From an uncultured Poribacteria bacterium (GTDB lineage Bacteria; Poribacteria; WGA-4E; WGA-3G): DNA of 64,000 bases. The stretch covers positions 4,690,217-4,754,216 of the forward strand of contig OX639992.1 of the NCBI GenBank assembly GCA_951828515.1, read 5' to 3'. Below the pieces are notes generated by a model, which made no database searches, was not told the DNA's origin, and saw only the letters and a program-made list of their open reading frames with translations. Below, piece after piece: positions 25,882 to 34,790 of this stretch. A program made the translations under genes and the position numbers. Every line of letters starts with the position of its first letter. Position 1 is the stretch's first letter.

Positions 25882-26409
25882 TTAGTTTTCTTCTTGACCT
25901 TCGCGTTTTACCAAAACGATAACGCCAATCAATGCCGCCAACAAAATAAGCGAGGTAACCTCAAACGGTAAGAGGTACTTGCTGAACAAGAGTTCGCCAA
26001 TGTCATAAGTGGTTGTTGTTATTGTTGCCCCCGTAGATTCTGCCGATGCTACTGCGGTGTCGTTGAGCGCATTCATTGCGATGTAGATGCCTTCGGCGGC
26101 AAAGAGAATGCCTAAGATAATAGCCAACCCCTTCAGTTTCCGCCCAATAGCCCCTTGCACCGAGAGTGTCCCTAAGTTCAGGAGCATAATCACAAAGAGG
26201 AACAGGACCATGATCGCGCCGGCATAGACTATAACTTGTACAGCCGCGACGAAATGTGCGCCCAGCAGAACGAAAAGCCCTGCTTGTGCGAAAAATGTTA
26301 CAATCAGCGAAAGTGCGCTATAAATCGGATGTCGAAATGAGATTACAGCAATCGCGCCAATGAGCGAGACCGCTCCAAAGAGAATAAATAGAATCTGTTC
26401 TGCATTCAT
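25882..26409 (-). CDS. nuoJ: NADH-quinone oxidoreductase subunit J
   Basis: A 175-residue membrane subunit with five helices; HPIYSALSLIVTFFAQAGLFVLLGAHFVAAVQVIVYAGAIMVLFLFVIMLL is family-typical, including the pi-bulge helix with VYAGAIMVLFLFVIMLL. The ATG at 26409 is chosen over 26415 because AGGAGG is then seven bases upstream instead of one. It begins only 11 bases after the nuoH stop: nuoI, which normally lies between them, is missing. Confidence 0.95.
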   Translation of the reverse strand: MNAEQILFILFGAVSLIGAIAVISFRHPIYSALSLIVTFFAQAGLFVLLGAHFVAAVQVIVYAGAIMVLFLFVIMLLNLGTLSVQGAIGRKLKGLAIILGILFAAEGIYIAMNALNDTAVASAESTGATITTTTYDIGELLFSKYLLPFEVTSLILLAALIGVIVLVKREGQEEN

Positions 26410-26420
26410 CAGCATGCCTC

Positions 26421-27605
26421 CTATTCTATGGCGTCGAGAGCGGTTGGCGTGAGCCGATTGTCGCTATCTTGGATTGCCGGCTTAGGCGTCTTCATCACAA
26501 GGAGTCCTGCCACAATAGATACAACAATAAACGCGGCAACCACGTTTCCGATACCCACGATCAGGCGAGAGTGGGTCGTTATCCATAAAATGCCGGTTAC
26601 GACGATTGAACTCAAGGCGACAGGCAACAAGAATTTCCAACCGAGATTCATGAGTTGGTCATAGCGGAATCGAGGCAGCGTCCATCGCACCCAGATAAAC
26701 ACGAACAGGAAAATCGCTGTTTTGAGGAAAAAGATACCGAACGAGATTAGCCCACTCCATACAGGACCGCCCATATTTTCTAAACCGAAGAAATGCCATC
26801 CTCCTAAGAAGAGCGTCACTGTTACGGCAGAACCGACAATCATGTTCATATATTCAGCCATGAAGAACATAGCAAATTTCATACTACTGTATTCGGTGTG
26901 ATAGCCTGCGACAAGCTCCTGTTCCGCTTCAGCGAGATCAAAAGGTAATCGGTTCGTTTCCGCGAACATTGCTGTTGTAAACGCCAGAAATGCGGGAAAA
27001 TGAATCAGAAAATTCCACTGCCACGGATATGCACCTTGTGTCGTGGCAATCTCACGTAGGCTGAGCGAACTCGTTAGCATCAGGATGCCAATAATTCCCA
27101 AGCCGAGCGTTAGTTCGTAACTAATCATCTGTGCGGATGAACGCAAACCGCCCAGAAGTGAATATTTGTTATTAGATGCCCATGCCCCGAGTACAACACC
27201 GTAGACCCCAAGGGACGTTATCGCCAATACATACAGAATACCGATGTTGATATCCGCAATCTGCAGCGGTATTTCATGCCCCAGTACCGTAATAGAACTT
27301 CCAAACGGCACGACTGCAACCGTAATAAGTGCGGGGACTAACAGCATTGCTGGCGCGAGCACATAAAGCGGCTTATCCACATGATCTGGGATGAGATCCT
27401 CTTTAAACAGGAACTTAAGCCCATCTGCGACAGGTTGGAGCAGTCCTTGGGGTCCAACCCGGTTAGGTCCCAACCGATCCTGCATCCATCCGCTCACCCG
27501 CCGTTCCGACCAGATCATTATCATCACACCAATAAGCAGCATGTGGACAACGATGAGAATCTTGACGATTGAACTGATGATTAAAACGAGAGGGAAATTT
27601 TCCAT
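26421..27605 (-). CDS. nuoH: NADH-quinone oxidoreductase subunit H
   Basis: A 394-residue membrane subunit that forms the quinone chamber with NuoB and NuoD. Blocks include WSERRVSGWMQDRLGPNRVGP, GLKFLFKEDLIP, FAETNRLPFDLAEAEQELVAGYHTEYSSMKFA and RWTLPRFRYDQLM. The frame is open to 27743, but ATG 27605 matches the family start (MENFPLVLI...); the extra arginine-rich residues are translated intergenic repeat. Next downstream gene is nuoJ, not nuoI. Confidence 0.95.
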   Translation of the reverse strand: MENFPLVLIISSIVKILIVVHMLLIGVMIMIWSERRVSGWMQDRLGPNRVGPQGLLQPVADGLKFLFKEDLIPDHVDKPLYVLAPAMLLVPALITVAVVPFGSSITVLGHEIPLQIADINIGILYVLAITSLGVYGVVLGAWASNNKYSLLGGLRSSAQMISYELTLGLGIIGILMLTSSLSLREIATTQGAYPWQWNFLIHFPAFLAFTTAMFAETNRLPFDLAEAEQELVAGYHTEYSSMKFAMFFMAEYMNMIVGSAVTVTLFLGGWHFFGLENMGGPVWSGLISFGIFFLKTAIFLFVFIWVRWTLPRFRYDQLMNLGWKFLLPVALSSIVVTGILWITTHSRLIVGIGNVVAAFIVVSIVAGLLVMKTPKPAIQDSDNRLTPTALDAIE

Positions 27606-27773
27606 TTTTTTAGTATTCCTTGCGGTTCGGTGAGGGGAGTCGGAGTGATAACGTTGCTCCCCGTCTTTCTCGCGCGCCCGCCCCTTCCCAGTAATAAGGG
27701 TCGGGGACCCTCGGTTGCGCTTACGATCTCTTTCAACAGCCATCAGGGATTAGCAATCAGCACAATAATCTCA

Positions 27774-29435
27774 TTACTGATCGCTACCTGCTAACTTAAT
27801 CCCGGTATCTCCAATTTTTTGATGCGATGTGTCGCTATATCCAGGAACATTCTCTGCAATTGCCAGGGCAATTTCACCAGCAAAGTGGTAGTTCATCTCA
27901 CCGCCCAACTGCTTGGCAAGCTGCTGCGTAATTTCCCAATCCACACGCGCTTCACCGGGTGGATCAATCGCCTTACGAATCCGTTGCACCCAACCTGTTG
28001 AGTTAGTGAAGGTGCCATCTTTCTCGGCAAAGGTTGTTCCCGGTAGAACCACATCGGCTAACTGTGTGACTTCTGAAGGCAAAATGTCTTGCACGATAAG
28101 GAAATCAACACTCTCCAACGCCGCTTTTTCAGCATCTTCAAGAGGACGTTCCGATCCACCACTCACGAGGTAAACGACTTTTGCACCCGATACCTTTTCC
28201 CAAAGCGCATCACCTTCTAAAACGACATTACCGTTCGCAGAACCGAGTATCGTTCGTGCCCCTGCCGTGTTAGGGTTCTTGTCGGCTTCAATTGTAAATT
28301 GTGGGAACTTGTGTTCTTCACCGAGCAGCTGCCCGAAGAGTCCCAACTGCGTTGTTTTCAGCACATCATGTGCGAACTGCTGTAAAACGTAGTTGTCTTC
28401 ATTGGTGCCCTGCGCAGAGCCGATAACAACAATGTCTTCAGTTTCTATTTCCGATAATCTTTCTGTAATTACCGATAAGGCATCTGCCCAATGTGTTGGA
28501 GTGAGTTCGTCATCGACACGTTTGAGTGGAAGTTGGAGCCTGTCATCACTGTTGACATAGTGGTAACCGAGGCGACCATCGTCACACATCCAATGTTGGT
28601 TAATGTCTTCGTGGAAGCGCGGCTTGATCCTGTACAAACCATCGGCTTTATATTCCACGGTGATATTGCAACCGACACTACATCCCGAACAAACGCTGTT
28701 CGCTTTCTCTAAGAACCACGGACGAGACTTGAACAAGAAATCTTTGCTGATCAACGCCCCAACGGGACAAATATCAACGACATTTCCTGCCAATTTGTTA
28801 TCCAGCAGTTGCAAAGGGACACCCTCATGACTTCTTGGAATATCAATTTCGTCATGGGAACCGCGGTGGACTAAGCCTAATTCGCCTGTCCCAGATACCT
28901 CATCCGCAAATCGAATACATCGGGTGCAGACAACACAGCGTGTTGCGTAGAGCAGCACATCGGGTCCTAAGTCTTTCTTGGGTGGAACATTTTTCACCTC
29001 AAGATAGCGACTCTTATCGTATCCGTGTCGATGTGAGTAGTCTTGCAGGTCACACTCACCCGCCTGATCACAGACTGGACAATCAAGAGGATGATGTACA
29101 AGGAGAAACTCAAGTATATCCGCTCGTGCCTTCTGCACACGCTGGCTATCTGTACGGACAATAAAGTCGTATTTCCCGTCAAGTTTCCTATCGGGGGGTG
29201 CTGTTCTTAGCACGGTCGTACATCCCGTTGCGAGCTGCCGATCAGGGACGATTGCACCAGCAGGTGGGAAGAAAACGTGTGGCTCAACGAGACACATTCT
29301 GCAATTTGCAGGTCGGCTCAACCCAGAGTGATAACAGTAATGAGGGACTTCAATACCGTGTTCCCTTGCTGCTTCGACTACATTCGTTCCGTCTTCAACC
29401 TCTATCTCAAGGTCATTCAGTTTAACAAATGCCAT
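27774..29435 (-). CDS. nuoG: NADH-quinone oxidoreductase subunit G (short form)
   Basis: A 553-residue iron-sulfur subunit of the NADH arm. Cysteines: CYHSGLSRPANCRMC plus a later Cys for the N-terminal 2Fe-2S, HHPLDCPVCDQAGECDLQD and CVVCTRCIRF...CPVGAL for the 4Fe-4S clusters N5 and N4, and CSGCSVGCN for the additional cluster N7. The molybdopterin-like C-terminal domain is shorter than in NuoG of 700-900 residues but still reaches its last blocks (VVLPGTTFAEKDGTFTNSTG). ATG 29435 starts at MAFVKLNDLEIEV. Order nuoE-F-G-H is conserved. Confidence 0.94.
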   Translation of the reverse strand: MAFVKLNDLEIEVEDGTNVVEAAREHGIEVPHYCYHSGLSRPANCRMCLVEPHVFFPPAGAIVPDRQLATGCTTVLRTAPPDRKLDGKYDFIVRTDSQRVQKARADILEFLLVHHPLDCPVCDQAGECDLQDYSHRHGYDKSRYLEVKNVPPKKDLGPDVLLYATRCVVCTRCIRFADEVSGTGELGLVHRGSHDEIDIPRSHEGVPLQLLDNKLAGNVVDICPVGALISKDFLFKSRPWFLEKANSVCSGCSVGCNITVEYKADGLYRIKPRFHEDINQHWMCDDGRLGYHYVNSDDRLQLPLKRVDDELTPTHWADALSVITERLSEIETEDIVVIGSAQGTNEDNYVLQQFAHDVLKTTQLGLFGQLLGEEHKFPQFTIEADKNPNTAGARTILGSANGNVVLEGDALWEKVSGAKVVYLVSGGSERPLEDAEKAALESVDFLIVQDILPSEVTQLADVVLPGTTFAEKDGTFTNSTGWVQRIRKAIDPPGEARVDWEITQQLAKQLGGEMNYHFAGEIALAIAENVPGYSDTSHQKIGDTGIKLAGSDQ

Positions 29436-29527
29436 ATTTTAATTTTTCCTTGCGGAGGAATAACGGACGCTCCGACTTTCTCGTGCGTTCCGTAAATCCG
29501 CCTGCGCCGTTGTTGCAGGCTACTGCT

Positions 29528-29587
29528 TTGGACTAACGAAAACCTCTTTACCAACTGCTGACCGCGACCGTTAATTGCTGACTAAGG
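29528..29587. repeat. partial heptad-repeat element between nuoF and nuoG
   Basis: AACCTCTTTACCAACTGCTGACCGCGACCGTTAATTGCTGAC-type sequence: the right half of the heptad-repeat element. To its left (29444-29505) is a CCTTGCGGAGGAA...CGTAAATCCGCC block also present in the 165-bp tandem repeat at 41.7 kb. Confidence 0.55.
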
Positions 29588-29593
29588 TTAGTC

Positions 29594-31069
29594 TTACAGG
29601 TCAGCGAACTCTTTGGGAACAAACCGCTGTTGATACGCGTAATTTTCTTCCGGTGAGACGGTTGCCTCAGCAACAGGTAGCGTGACGAGTTTACCTTCTT
29701 GAATGGTGGCTTCGAATTCGGGTCGGAACTTGCGCATATAACTCACGGCGGGCCAGGAAACCGCGATACCAAAGACACAAATCGTATTCCACGTCATCGT
29801 ATCCACATTCGCAATGTTATTGGCGACACTTTCCAGTAAATCCAAGTCTTCGTAGATTTCTTCTGTTTCACCGGTATCACCCCATCTACCATTCTCAGCA
29901 ACACCGAATTTGGGACGGGTCATAGTGTCTTTTCGTCCGTTTCCGTCGGCAATGCGCTGGACAATATCCCGCACCCACGGAGTTCCCCAGCGGCACGGTG
30001 TGCACTGTCCACAAGATTCATGGGCGTAGAACTTCATGATATTGAGCAAGCAATCGACGATATTACGAGTCTCGTTCATAACAATAATGCCACCGGAACC
30101 GAGCATCGACTTGGCAAGCGTGAGGGAAGTAAAATCGAGCCGCGTGTCCAACTCATAGTGTGTTAAAATCGGTGCGGAACTACCACCAGGGATAACCGCC
30201 TTTACCTCTTCGCCGCGCAGTCCACCTGCGACCTCAATGAGTTCCGAACATGTCAAGCCGAGATCAAGTTCATAAACACCCGGTTCGTTAACGTCACCAC
30301 TGATGCAATAAAGTTTCGTGCCCGTGTTGGGGTCGGGTGTCGGCGGATTCGCGCGCGTATCGGCATACGTCGGTCCCATCTGGGTGTACCATTCAACACC
30401 GTTGCCAATGATAAAAGGCAGGTTACACAATGTCTCAACATTCTGTACGACCGTTGGCTTCCCAAACACACCCTCAACAGCAGGGAACGGAGGTTTGTTC
30501 CGAGGTTGTCCGCGTTTGCCCTCAAGCGATTCAATGAGTCCTGTCTCCTCGCCACAAATATAGGCACCGGCTCCTGGGTGTGAATAGATGTCAACGTTGA
30601 GTCCAGTTCCACGGATGTCTTTGCCAAGGTATCCCTTCTCGTAAGCCTCTTTGATAGCGGCATCCAACATCTTTTTCCCAAGGGTGAATTCACCGCGAAT
30701 GTAGACATAAGTCGTCTCAATGCCCATCGCATAGCAGCAAATCAGGATACCCTCAATCAACAGGTGTGGGTTCTTTTCCAAAACGTAGCGATTGCTGAAC
30801 GTTCCTGGCTCACTTTCGTCGGCGTTACAACAGAGATAACACGGTTTTATATCTTTTGGAACGAAACTCCATTTCAAGCCTGTTGAAAATCCTGCACCAC
30901 CTCTACCTTTCAACCCGGAATCCATCACCATTTTGGCAACATCGTCTGGTTGATATTCCGCAATTGCCTTTTCAAAACGCGTGTAGCCATCGTATTGCCG
31001 AAAAACATCGAACGTGTTAATATCAGGCACATCCAGATGCTCGTAGAGAATGCGTCTTTCTTGAACCAT
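29594..31069 (-). CDS. nuoF: NADH-quinone oxidoreductase subunit F (NADH/FMN-binding)
   Basis: A 491-residue soluble subunit that oxidises NADH. GLKGRGGAGFSTGLKWSF is the NADH-binding glycine loop; YLCCNADESEPGTF and the GAYICGEETGLIESLEGKRGQPRNKPPFPA block bind FMN; SCGQCTPCRWG plus a later Cys in FGIAVSW region gives cluster N3 ligands. GGGGAG lies five bases before ATG 31069. It is separated from nuoE by 69 bases that contain a perfect stem-loop. Confidence 0.96.
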   Translation of the reverse strand: MVQERRILYEHLDVPDINTFDVFRQYDGYTRFEKAIAEYQPDDVAKMVMDSGLKGRGGAGFSTGLKWSFVPKDIKPCYLCCNADESEPGTFSNRYVLEKNPHLLIEGILICCYAMGIETTYVYIRGEFTLGKKMLDAAIKEAYEKGYLGKDIRGTGLNVDIYSHPGAGAYICGEETGLIESLEGKRGQPRNKPPFPAVEGVFGKPTVVQNVETLCNLPFIIGNGVEWYTQMGPTYADTRANPPTPDPNTGTKLYCISGDVNEPGVYELDLGLTCSELIEVAGGLRGEEVKAVIPGGSSAPILTHYELDTRLDFTSLTLAKSMLGSGGIIVMNETRNIVDCLLNIMKFYAHESCGQCTPCRWGTPWVRDIVQRIADGNGRKDTMTRPKFGVAENGRWGDTGETEEIYEDLDLLESVANNIANVDTMTWNTICVFGIAVSWPAVSYMRKFRPEFEATIQEGKLVTLPVAEATVSPEENYAYQQRFVPKEFADL

Positions 31070-31100
31070 ACTTTCTCCCCTACAAATTATCTAACCTTGG

Positions 31101-31120
31101 GCAAGCCTATAGAGGCTTGC
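31101..31120. repeat. perfect stem-loop between nuoE and nuoF
   Basis: GCAAGCCT, ATAG loop, AGGCTTGC: eight perfect pairs in the intercistronic gap, without a T-tract. Possibly an mRNA-processing or stability element. A GCAAGTTTTAGCTTGC palindrome overlaps the following nuoE stop, and a close copy is at 56298-56315. Confidence 0.55.
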
Positions 31121-31138
31121 AGGACAATATAGCAAGTT

Positions 31139-31663
31139 TTAGCTTGCAAGCTTCGCTAAAAGTTCATCAACCTTTTCCGGGGTTAAATTCTTATACAAAT
31201 CGTCATTCACCATGATAACAGGAGCGACATCACACGAGGCAAGACATTCCACTTTCATGAGTGTGAACTTACCATCAGCGGTTGTACCTTTCGCGAGATT
31301 CGTTTCGGAAGCGACATCCGTGGCGAGTTTCGCCTTAAGATGTTCCAAAACGCCCTTACAGTCTCGCAACGCACAAGGAAGGGTGTGACATATCCGAATG
31401 ACATACTCTCCTACCGGCTCTTCAAAGAACATCGGATAGAAAGTAACGACATCCTTGACCTTCATCACAGAAACCTCAAGTTGCTCTGCGACATACTTCA
31501 TAACAGCAGGCGTAATGTACCCTGCCTGCCTTTGCGCGAGATGGAGGGTTGGAAGCATCGCCGCTTCTTTAACGGGATACCGACCTATCAACCCATCGAA
31601 TTCACGTTGGTTTTCTTCGTTAAACGCGAAAGGCGTTTCAATTTGAATGAGTGCATCTGACAT
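31139..31663 (-). CDS. nuoE: NADH-quinone oxidoreductase subunit E (2Fe-2S)
   Basis: A 174-residue thioredoxin-like 2Fe-2S protein of the NADH arm. Cluster N1a ligands are CHTLPCALRDC (first two) and CLASCDVAPV (second pair). LPTLHLAQRQAGYITPAVMKYVAEQL is the usual N-terminal helical domain. AAGGA lies eight bases before ATG 31663. Upstream are the small hypothetical genes instead of nuoD. Confidence 0.95.
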   Translation of the reverse strand: MSDALIQIETPFAFNEENQREFDGLIGRYPVKEAAMLPTLHLAQRQAGYITPAVMKYVAEQLEVSVMKVKDVVTFYPMFFEEPVGEYVIRICHTLPCALRDCKGVLEHLKAKLATDVASETNLAKGTTADGKFTLMKVECLASCDVAPVIMVNDDLYKNLTPEKVDELLAKLAS

Positions 31664-31779
31664 CTACGTTTTCCTTTATTGGACCATCGACATTTAGCGA
31701 GAGCGAACTCCGGTTCGTGACTTCTGAACTAAAATGGCAAAACATCAAACTAAACACCGCTAACTGGATCATAGAATAC

Positions 31780-32010
31780 TTAGACTGCCGCTATAAACGC
31801 CTCCTGTACTTTCGGAGGTAGTTCAATAAAGATGAAATAGGATTCGGGATATAAATAGTCTTCCAAAGATTCATCAATGACTCGAAGATACCCCTCACAA
31901 GCCGCTTCCTCATCAGGCAGAATTTGGTAGAATTTTCGCTTCTCTATGTCTTCACAACCGCTATTTTCGAGGCAAAGCGCGAATTGGGTTCCTAATAGTT
32001 TCTTTTCCAT
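31780..32010 (-). CDS. small conserved hypothetical protein (pair member)
   Basis: A 76-residue acidic protein. The pattern ALCLENSGCEDIEKRKFYQILPDEEAACEGYLRVIDESLEDYLYPESYFIFIELP matches a common small family (xVxNxGYxxSLExRKxYxxLPDxxA...LRVIDESGEDYLYP) that I know as an uncharacterised protein, often encoded after a partner of about 75 residues. Here that partner, directly upstream at 32015, is broken by a stop codon. The pair behaves like a mobile toxin-antitoxin-type cassette and interrupts the order nuoD-nuoE. Function unknown. Confidence 0.7.
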   Translation of the reverse strand: MEKKLLGTQFALCLENSGCEDIEKRKFYQILPDEEAACEGYLRVIDESLEDYLYPESYFIFIELPPKVQEAFIAAV

Positions 32011-32014
32011 AGTT

Positions 32015-32248
32015 TTAGTCCAGAAATCGCTTGATTTTCATCTTCTTTCTACCAATTCCATGGGCTTCATACCAATGAAGTTCTGCTCTCCGAACACTAC
32101 CTGTAGTCAGGCGAATATAGGCAATACCTTTAAGTTTCCGCCATCGCCCAGAACCATATTGTTTACGGAGATTTTGGATTTCACGAATTCACCTACCCAC
32201 GGCAATCGTTTCAATATTCTTTATTCTGCCAATGATTTCAAAAGGCAT
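32015..32248 (-). pseudogene. small conserved gene broken by an in-frame TGA
   Basis: A 78-codon frame from ATG 32248 to TAA 32015 that reads MPFEIIGRIKNIETIAVGR, TGA, IREIQNLRKQYGSGRWRKLKG and then ELHWYEAHGIGRKKMKIKRFLD. The sequence on both sides of the stop matches one continuous small family (GxIxxIxTIAVGxxIRELxxLxxxYGxGRWRKLKGxAxVRL...HWYEAHGIGxKxxKIKRxL), so TGA stands where a glycine or similar codon is expected. A single G-to-T change (GGA to TGA) would explain it. The downstream 76-aa gene starts five bases after the end. Confidence 0.75.
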
Positions 32249-32292
32249 TGGTTATAAGACGATCTAACCTTCTACCTGAGAATTCGCCTTAA

Positions 32293-32423
32293 AATGTTAC
32301 ACTTTTATAACATTTAGTGTACAAAAGATATCGCCAGAAAATCCTGTAACGACAAGGGTTTATCGATGTTTTTTATCTGATTTTCCACTGCAAAAAAAAT
32401 AATTTGGCGAAAAGTGTAACATT
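32293..32423. repeat. 131-bp MITE-like palindromic element
   Basis: Perfect 14-bp terminal inverted repeats AATGTTACACTTTT (32293-32306) and AAAAGTGTAACATT (32410-32423), with nested inverted pairs inside (TATCGCC near 32332/TTGGCGA near 32404; GAAAATC near 32337/GATTTTC near 32381). It encodes nothing. No clear target duplication is visible. Such a non-coding palindrome with ends in common suggests a miniature transposable element. Confidence 0.6.
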
Positions 32424-32481
32424 CAAGTAACGACGGTTCCCTCTGCTACGGTGGCGCAGGCTAACAGTTTCCTACGCTACA

Positions 32482-32829
32482 TTAGTAGTTGCCGTGAAAC
32501 TGAATACGGTTGCCTTCCGGGTCGCGGATGTCGAAAATGGCAACCCCATCCTCATTTTCAAGTTTCCGTAACCGTTTCCCTTTCGATTTCAGGTGCTGAT
32601 GAACGGCACTAACGCTTTCGACCTGAAAGACGAGTTTTTGTCTCCCCGCGTTCGGTTTGCTTGCGCTATGGAGGCACAACTTGCAAGCACCTGTATCAAA
32701 GCGAAAAAAACGATGTTCTGGGAACGGCTGATCTTCCTCCGGTACTAATCCGACGACATCCCTATAGAATGCGATGACAGACTTCATATCCTTGACAAAA
32801 AGCATAATGGCTCCGAGATGCATTTCCAT
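32482..32829 (-). CDS. VOC-family (glyoxalase/bleomycin-resistance-like) protein
   Basis: A 115-residue single-domain VOC protein. MHLGAIMLFVKDMKSVIAFYRDVVGL is the first beta-alpha-beta unit, and DIRDPEGNRIQFHGNY is the C-terminal metal-ligand strand. ATG 32829 is chosen since AAGGAG lies six bases upstream. Metal ligand candidates are the N-terminal His and the C-terminal region, so an enzymatic or a binding role is possible; substrate unknown. It lies directly after nuoD (13 bases from its end region) in the nuo cluster. Confidence 0.85.
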   Translation of the reverse strand: MEMHLGAIMLFVKDMKSVIAFYRDVVGLVPEEDQPFPEHRFFRFDTGACKLCLHSASKPNAGRQKLVFQVESVSAVHQHLKSKGKRLRKLENEDGVAIFDIRDPEGNRIQFHGNY

Positions 32830-32883
32830 TTCATTCTCCTTGAGGGTGTGTGCTGCGCTCTCTTCGTTCAACCCATCCTACTG

Positions 32884-34080
32884 TTATCTGTCTAATTCCC
32901 CAGCAATGACATTCAGACTTCCCAAAACAGCTACAGTATCAGAAACCATTCCGCCCTCCAACATGTGCGGTAGTGCTTGGAAGTGAAAGAAACTCGGCGG
33001 ACGAATACGGATGCGATAAGCGGTTCCGCTGCCATCACTGACAATATAAAATCCGAGTTCGCCGTTCGGGGACTCGGTGGCACAATAATGCTCACCCGTT
33101 GGAGTTTCCACGCCGTGTCCGTCCATAACAACCTTAAAGTGATGGATTAATCCCTCAATATGCCCATAAGCATCTGACTTATTCGGCATCGTAATCTTGT
33201 TATCTTCAAGGTTGACGGGTCCGTCAGGCATATTATCCAAGACTTGGGTAATGATACCACAACTCTGAATCATCTCTTCCATCCGAACAAGGTAGCGGTC
33301 ATAAGCATCGCCGTTGGTTCCAACTGGCACATCAAATGTGACCTCATCGTAGCTGGAATACGGTTCAGCCTTGCGTATATCATGTGCTACGCCAGTGGCT
33401 CGGAGGCAAGGACCTGTTAACCCGTAGCTTATGGCATCCTCACCTGAAATGGCACCGACACCTTTCGTCCGATCCATCCAGATACGATTCCGTGTGAGGA
33501 GCGTATGCGTCTCCTTCAAGGCTTTTTGGAAGTTACTGACGAATTGGCGGACATCTTCTTCACACCCAGCATAGAGGTCGCGAAACACACCGCCAATACG
33601 CGTGTAACTGGTCGTCAACCGTGCCCCGGTCGTCTTTTCAAAAATGCTATACAACTTCTCACGTTCGCGGAAACTATAGAGGAATACAGAGAATGCCCCT
33701 AAGTCCAGGGCAGCAGTTCCCAACCACAATAGGTGATCTGCGACTCGCGAAAGCTCCGCCATCAAAATACGGATGTATTGACACCGCTTTGGAACTTCAA
33801 TGTCGAGCAACTGCTCAACAGCAAGTACATATCCGAAATTGTTAGACAACGGCGATAGATAGTTCATCCGATCGGTTACAACAATGTACTGGTTGTAATC
33901 CAAATGTTCACCGAGTTTTTCAAATCCGGTATGCAGGTAGCCGGCGTGTGGTGTTGCCTTCAAAACGGATTCGCCATCAAGCTCCAGCACAATGCGGAGA
34001 GTGCCGTGCGTTGCCGGATGTTGCGGACCGAAGCTGAGAACCATCCTCTCACCTGTGGCGCGTTCCAGCCCACCTTGCAT
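32884..34080 (-). CDS. nuoD: NADH-quinone oxidoreductase subunit D
   Basis: A 398-residue subunit at the quinone site, related to the NiFe-hydrogenase large subunit but without Cys ligands. Typical: SFGPQHPATHGTLRIVLELDGE, HTGFEKLGEHLDYNQYIVVTDRMNYLSPLSNNFGY, GLTGPCLRATGVAHDIRK, and the C-terminal block IRPPSFFHFQALPHMLEGGMVSDTVAVLGSLNVIAGELDR. AGGAG lies six bases before ATG 34080. It is separate from nuoC, not fused, and the gap to nuoC holds a heptad-repeat element. Confidence 0.96.
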   Translation of the reverse strand: MQGGLERATGERMVLSFGPQHPATHGTLRIVLELDGESVLKATPHAGYLHTGFEKLGEHLDYNQYIVVTDRMNYLSPLSNNFGYVLAVEQLLDIEVPKRCQYIRILMAELSRVADHLLWLGTAALDLGAFSVFLYSFREREKLYSIFEKTTGARLTTSYTRIGGVFRDLYAGCEEDVRQFVSNFQKALKETHTLLTRNRIWMDRTKGVGAISGEDAISYGLTGPCLRATGVAHDIRKAEPYSSYDEVTFDVPVGTNGDAYDRYLVRMEEMIQSCGIITQVLDNMPDGPVNLEDNKITMPNKSDAYGHIEGLIHHFKVVMDGHGVETPTGEHYCATESPNGELGFYIVSDGSGTAYRIRIRPPSFFHFQALPHMLEGGMVSDTVAVLGSLNVIAGELDR

Positions 34081-34098
34081 AGATTACTCCTTTTTTAT

Positions 34099-34235
34099 CA
34101 GCAGTCAGCAGTCAGGTCGGATTTTTTCAAAAAATCCTTTCAGCAATCAGCAAAGAGGTGTTTTTGATTGGGTGTTTCCCTCGTTAAACGATAACCTCTT
34201 CTACCAACAGCTAACGGCTGATGGCTGATCGCTAT
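34099..34235. repeat. heptad-repeat palindromic element between nuoC and nuoD
   Basis: About 137 bp: TCAGCAGTCAGCAGTCAGG, a GGATTTTTTC/GAAAAAATCC hairpin, TCAGCAATCAGCAAAGAGG, spacer, AACCTCTT, then GCTAACGGCTGATGGCTGATCGCTATT. It is the longest copy, with an extra inserted stem in the left arm. Confidence 0.72.
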
Positions 34236-34241
34236 TTTGTT

Positions 34242-34790
34242 TTAGACATTCTGTTTATCAAAATTAAAGCGTTCGCGCTCGCCACGTCCGCGGAGTGGAT
34301 AATCCTTTCGGAGCGGGTGTCCTTCAAAATCGTCCGGCATCAAGATCCGGTGAAGATCGGGATGTCCCTCAAAATTAATTCCGAACATGTCATAAGTTTC
34401 ACGTTCTAACCAGTTCGCACCTTTCCACAATGCGGTAACAGATGGCACACTCAGGTCGTTTTCATGGACAGGGACCCTTACTCGGACGCGACACTGGTCC
34501 TGAAAGGAATAGAGCTGATAGACAATCATGAATCGCGCATAGTCAAACTGCATCAATTCGGATTCCATCTGAGAATTGTCAACGGCAGTAATATCGACGA
34601 GAAAGGCATAGGCGAGTTCAGGATCTGTTTTCAGATACTCCAAGACAGCGTAAACTTGTTCTTTATGGACAACAACGACAACAGTACCACGCGCTTCGTC
34701 CTGTGCCAATAGGGAATCTGCGTGATGTTCCTCTAATTTTTCAAGGACGAGAGGTTTCGACTGTTCTTCAACTTCTTTCTCTTCATTCAT
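34242..34790 (-). CDS. nuoC: NADH-quinone oxidoreductase subunit C
   Basis: A 182-residue hydrophilic subunit of the connecting module (30-kDa family). Conserved blocks: [74 protein letters not shown]. Its start overlaps the end of nuoB by four bases (ATGA). The N-terminal 30 residues are acidic and variable. Normal length. Confidence 0.96.
   Translation of the reverse strand: MNEEKEVEEQSKPLVLEKLEEHHADSLLAQDEARGTVVVVVHKEQVYAVLEYLKTDPELAYAFLVDITAVDNSQMESELMQFDYARFMIVYQLYSFQDQCRVRVRVPVHENDLSVPSVTALWKGANWLERETYDMFGINFEGHPDLHRILMPDDFEGHPLRKDYPLRGRGERERFNFDKQNV

Noticed and set aside
27606-27743. N-terminal extension of NuoH
   Set aside because: The 46 extra residues are Arg/Lys-rich translation of intergenic repeats; the family start is ATG 27605.
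32015-32248. TGA as a sense codon (recoded genome)
   Set aside because: Many other genes here end at TGA at the expected place, for example the YdjM-like gene, so a nonsense mutation is simpler.
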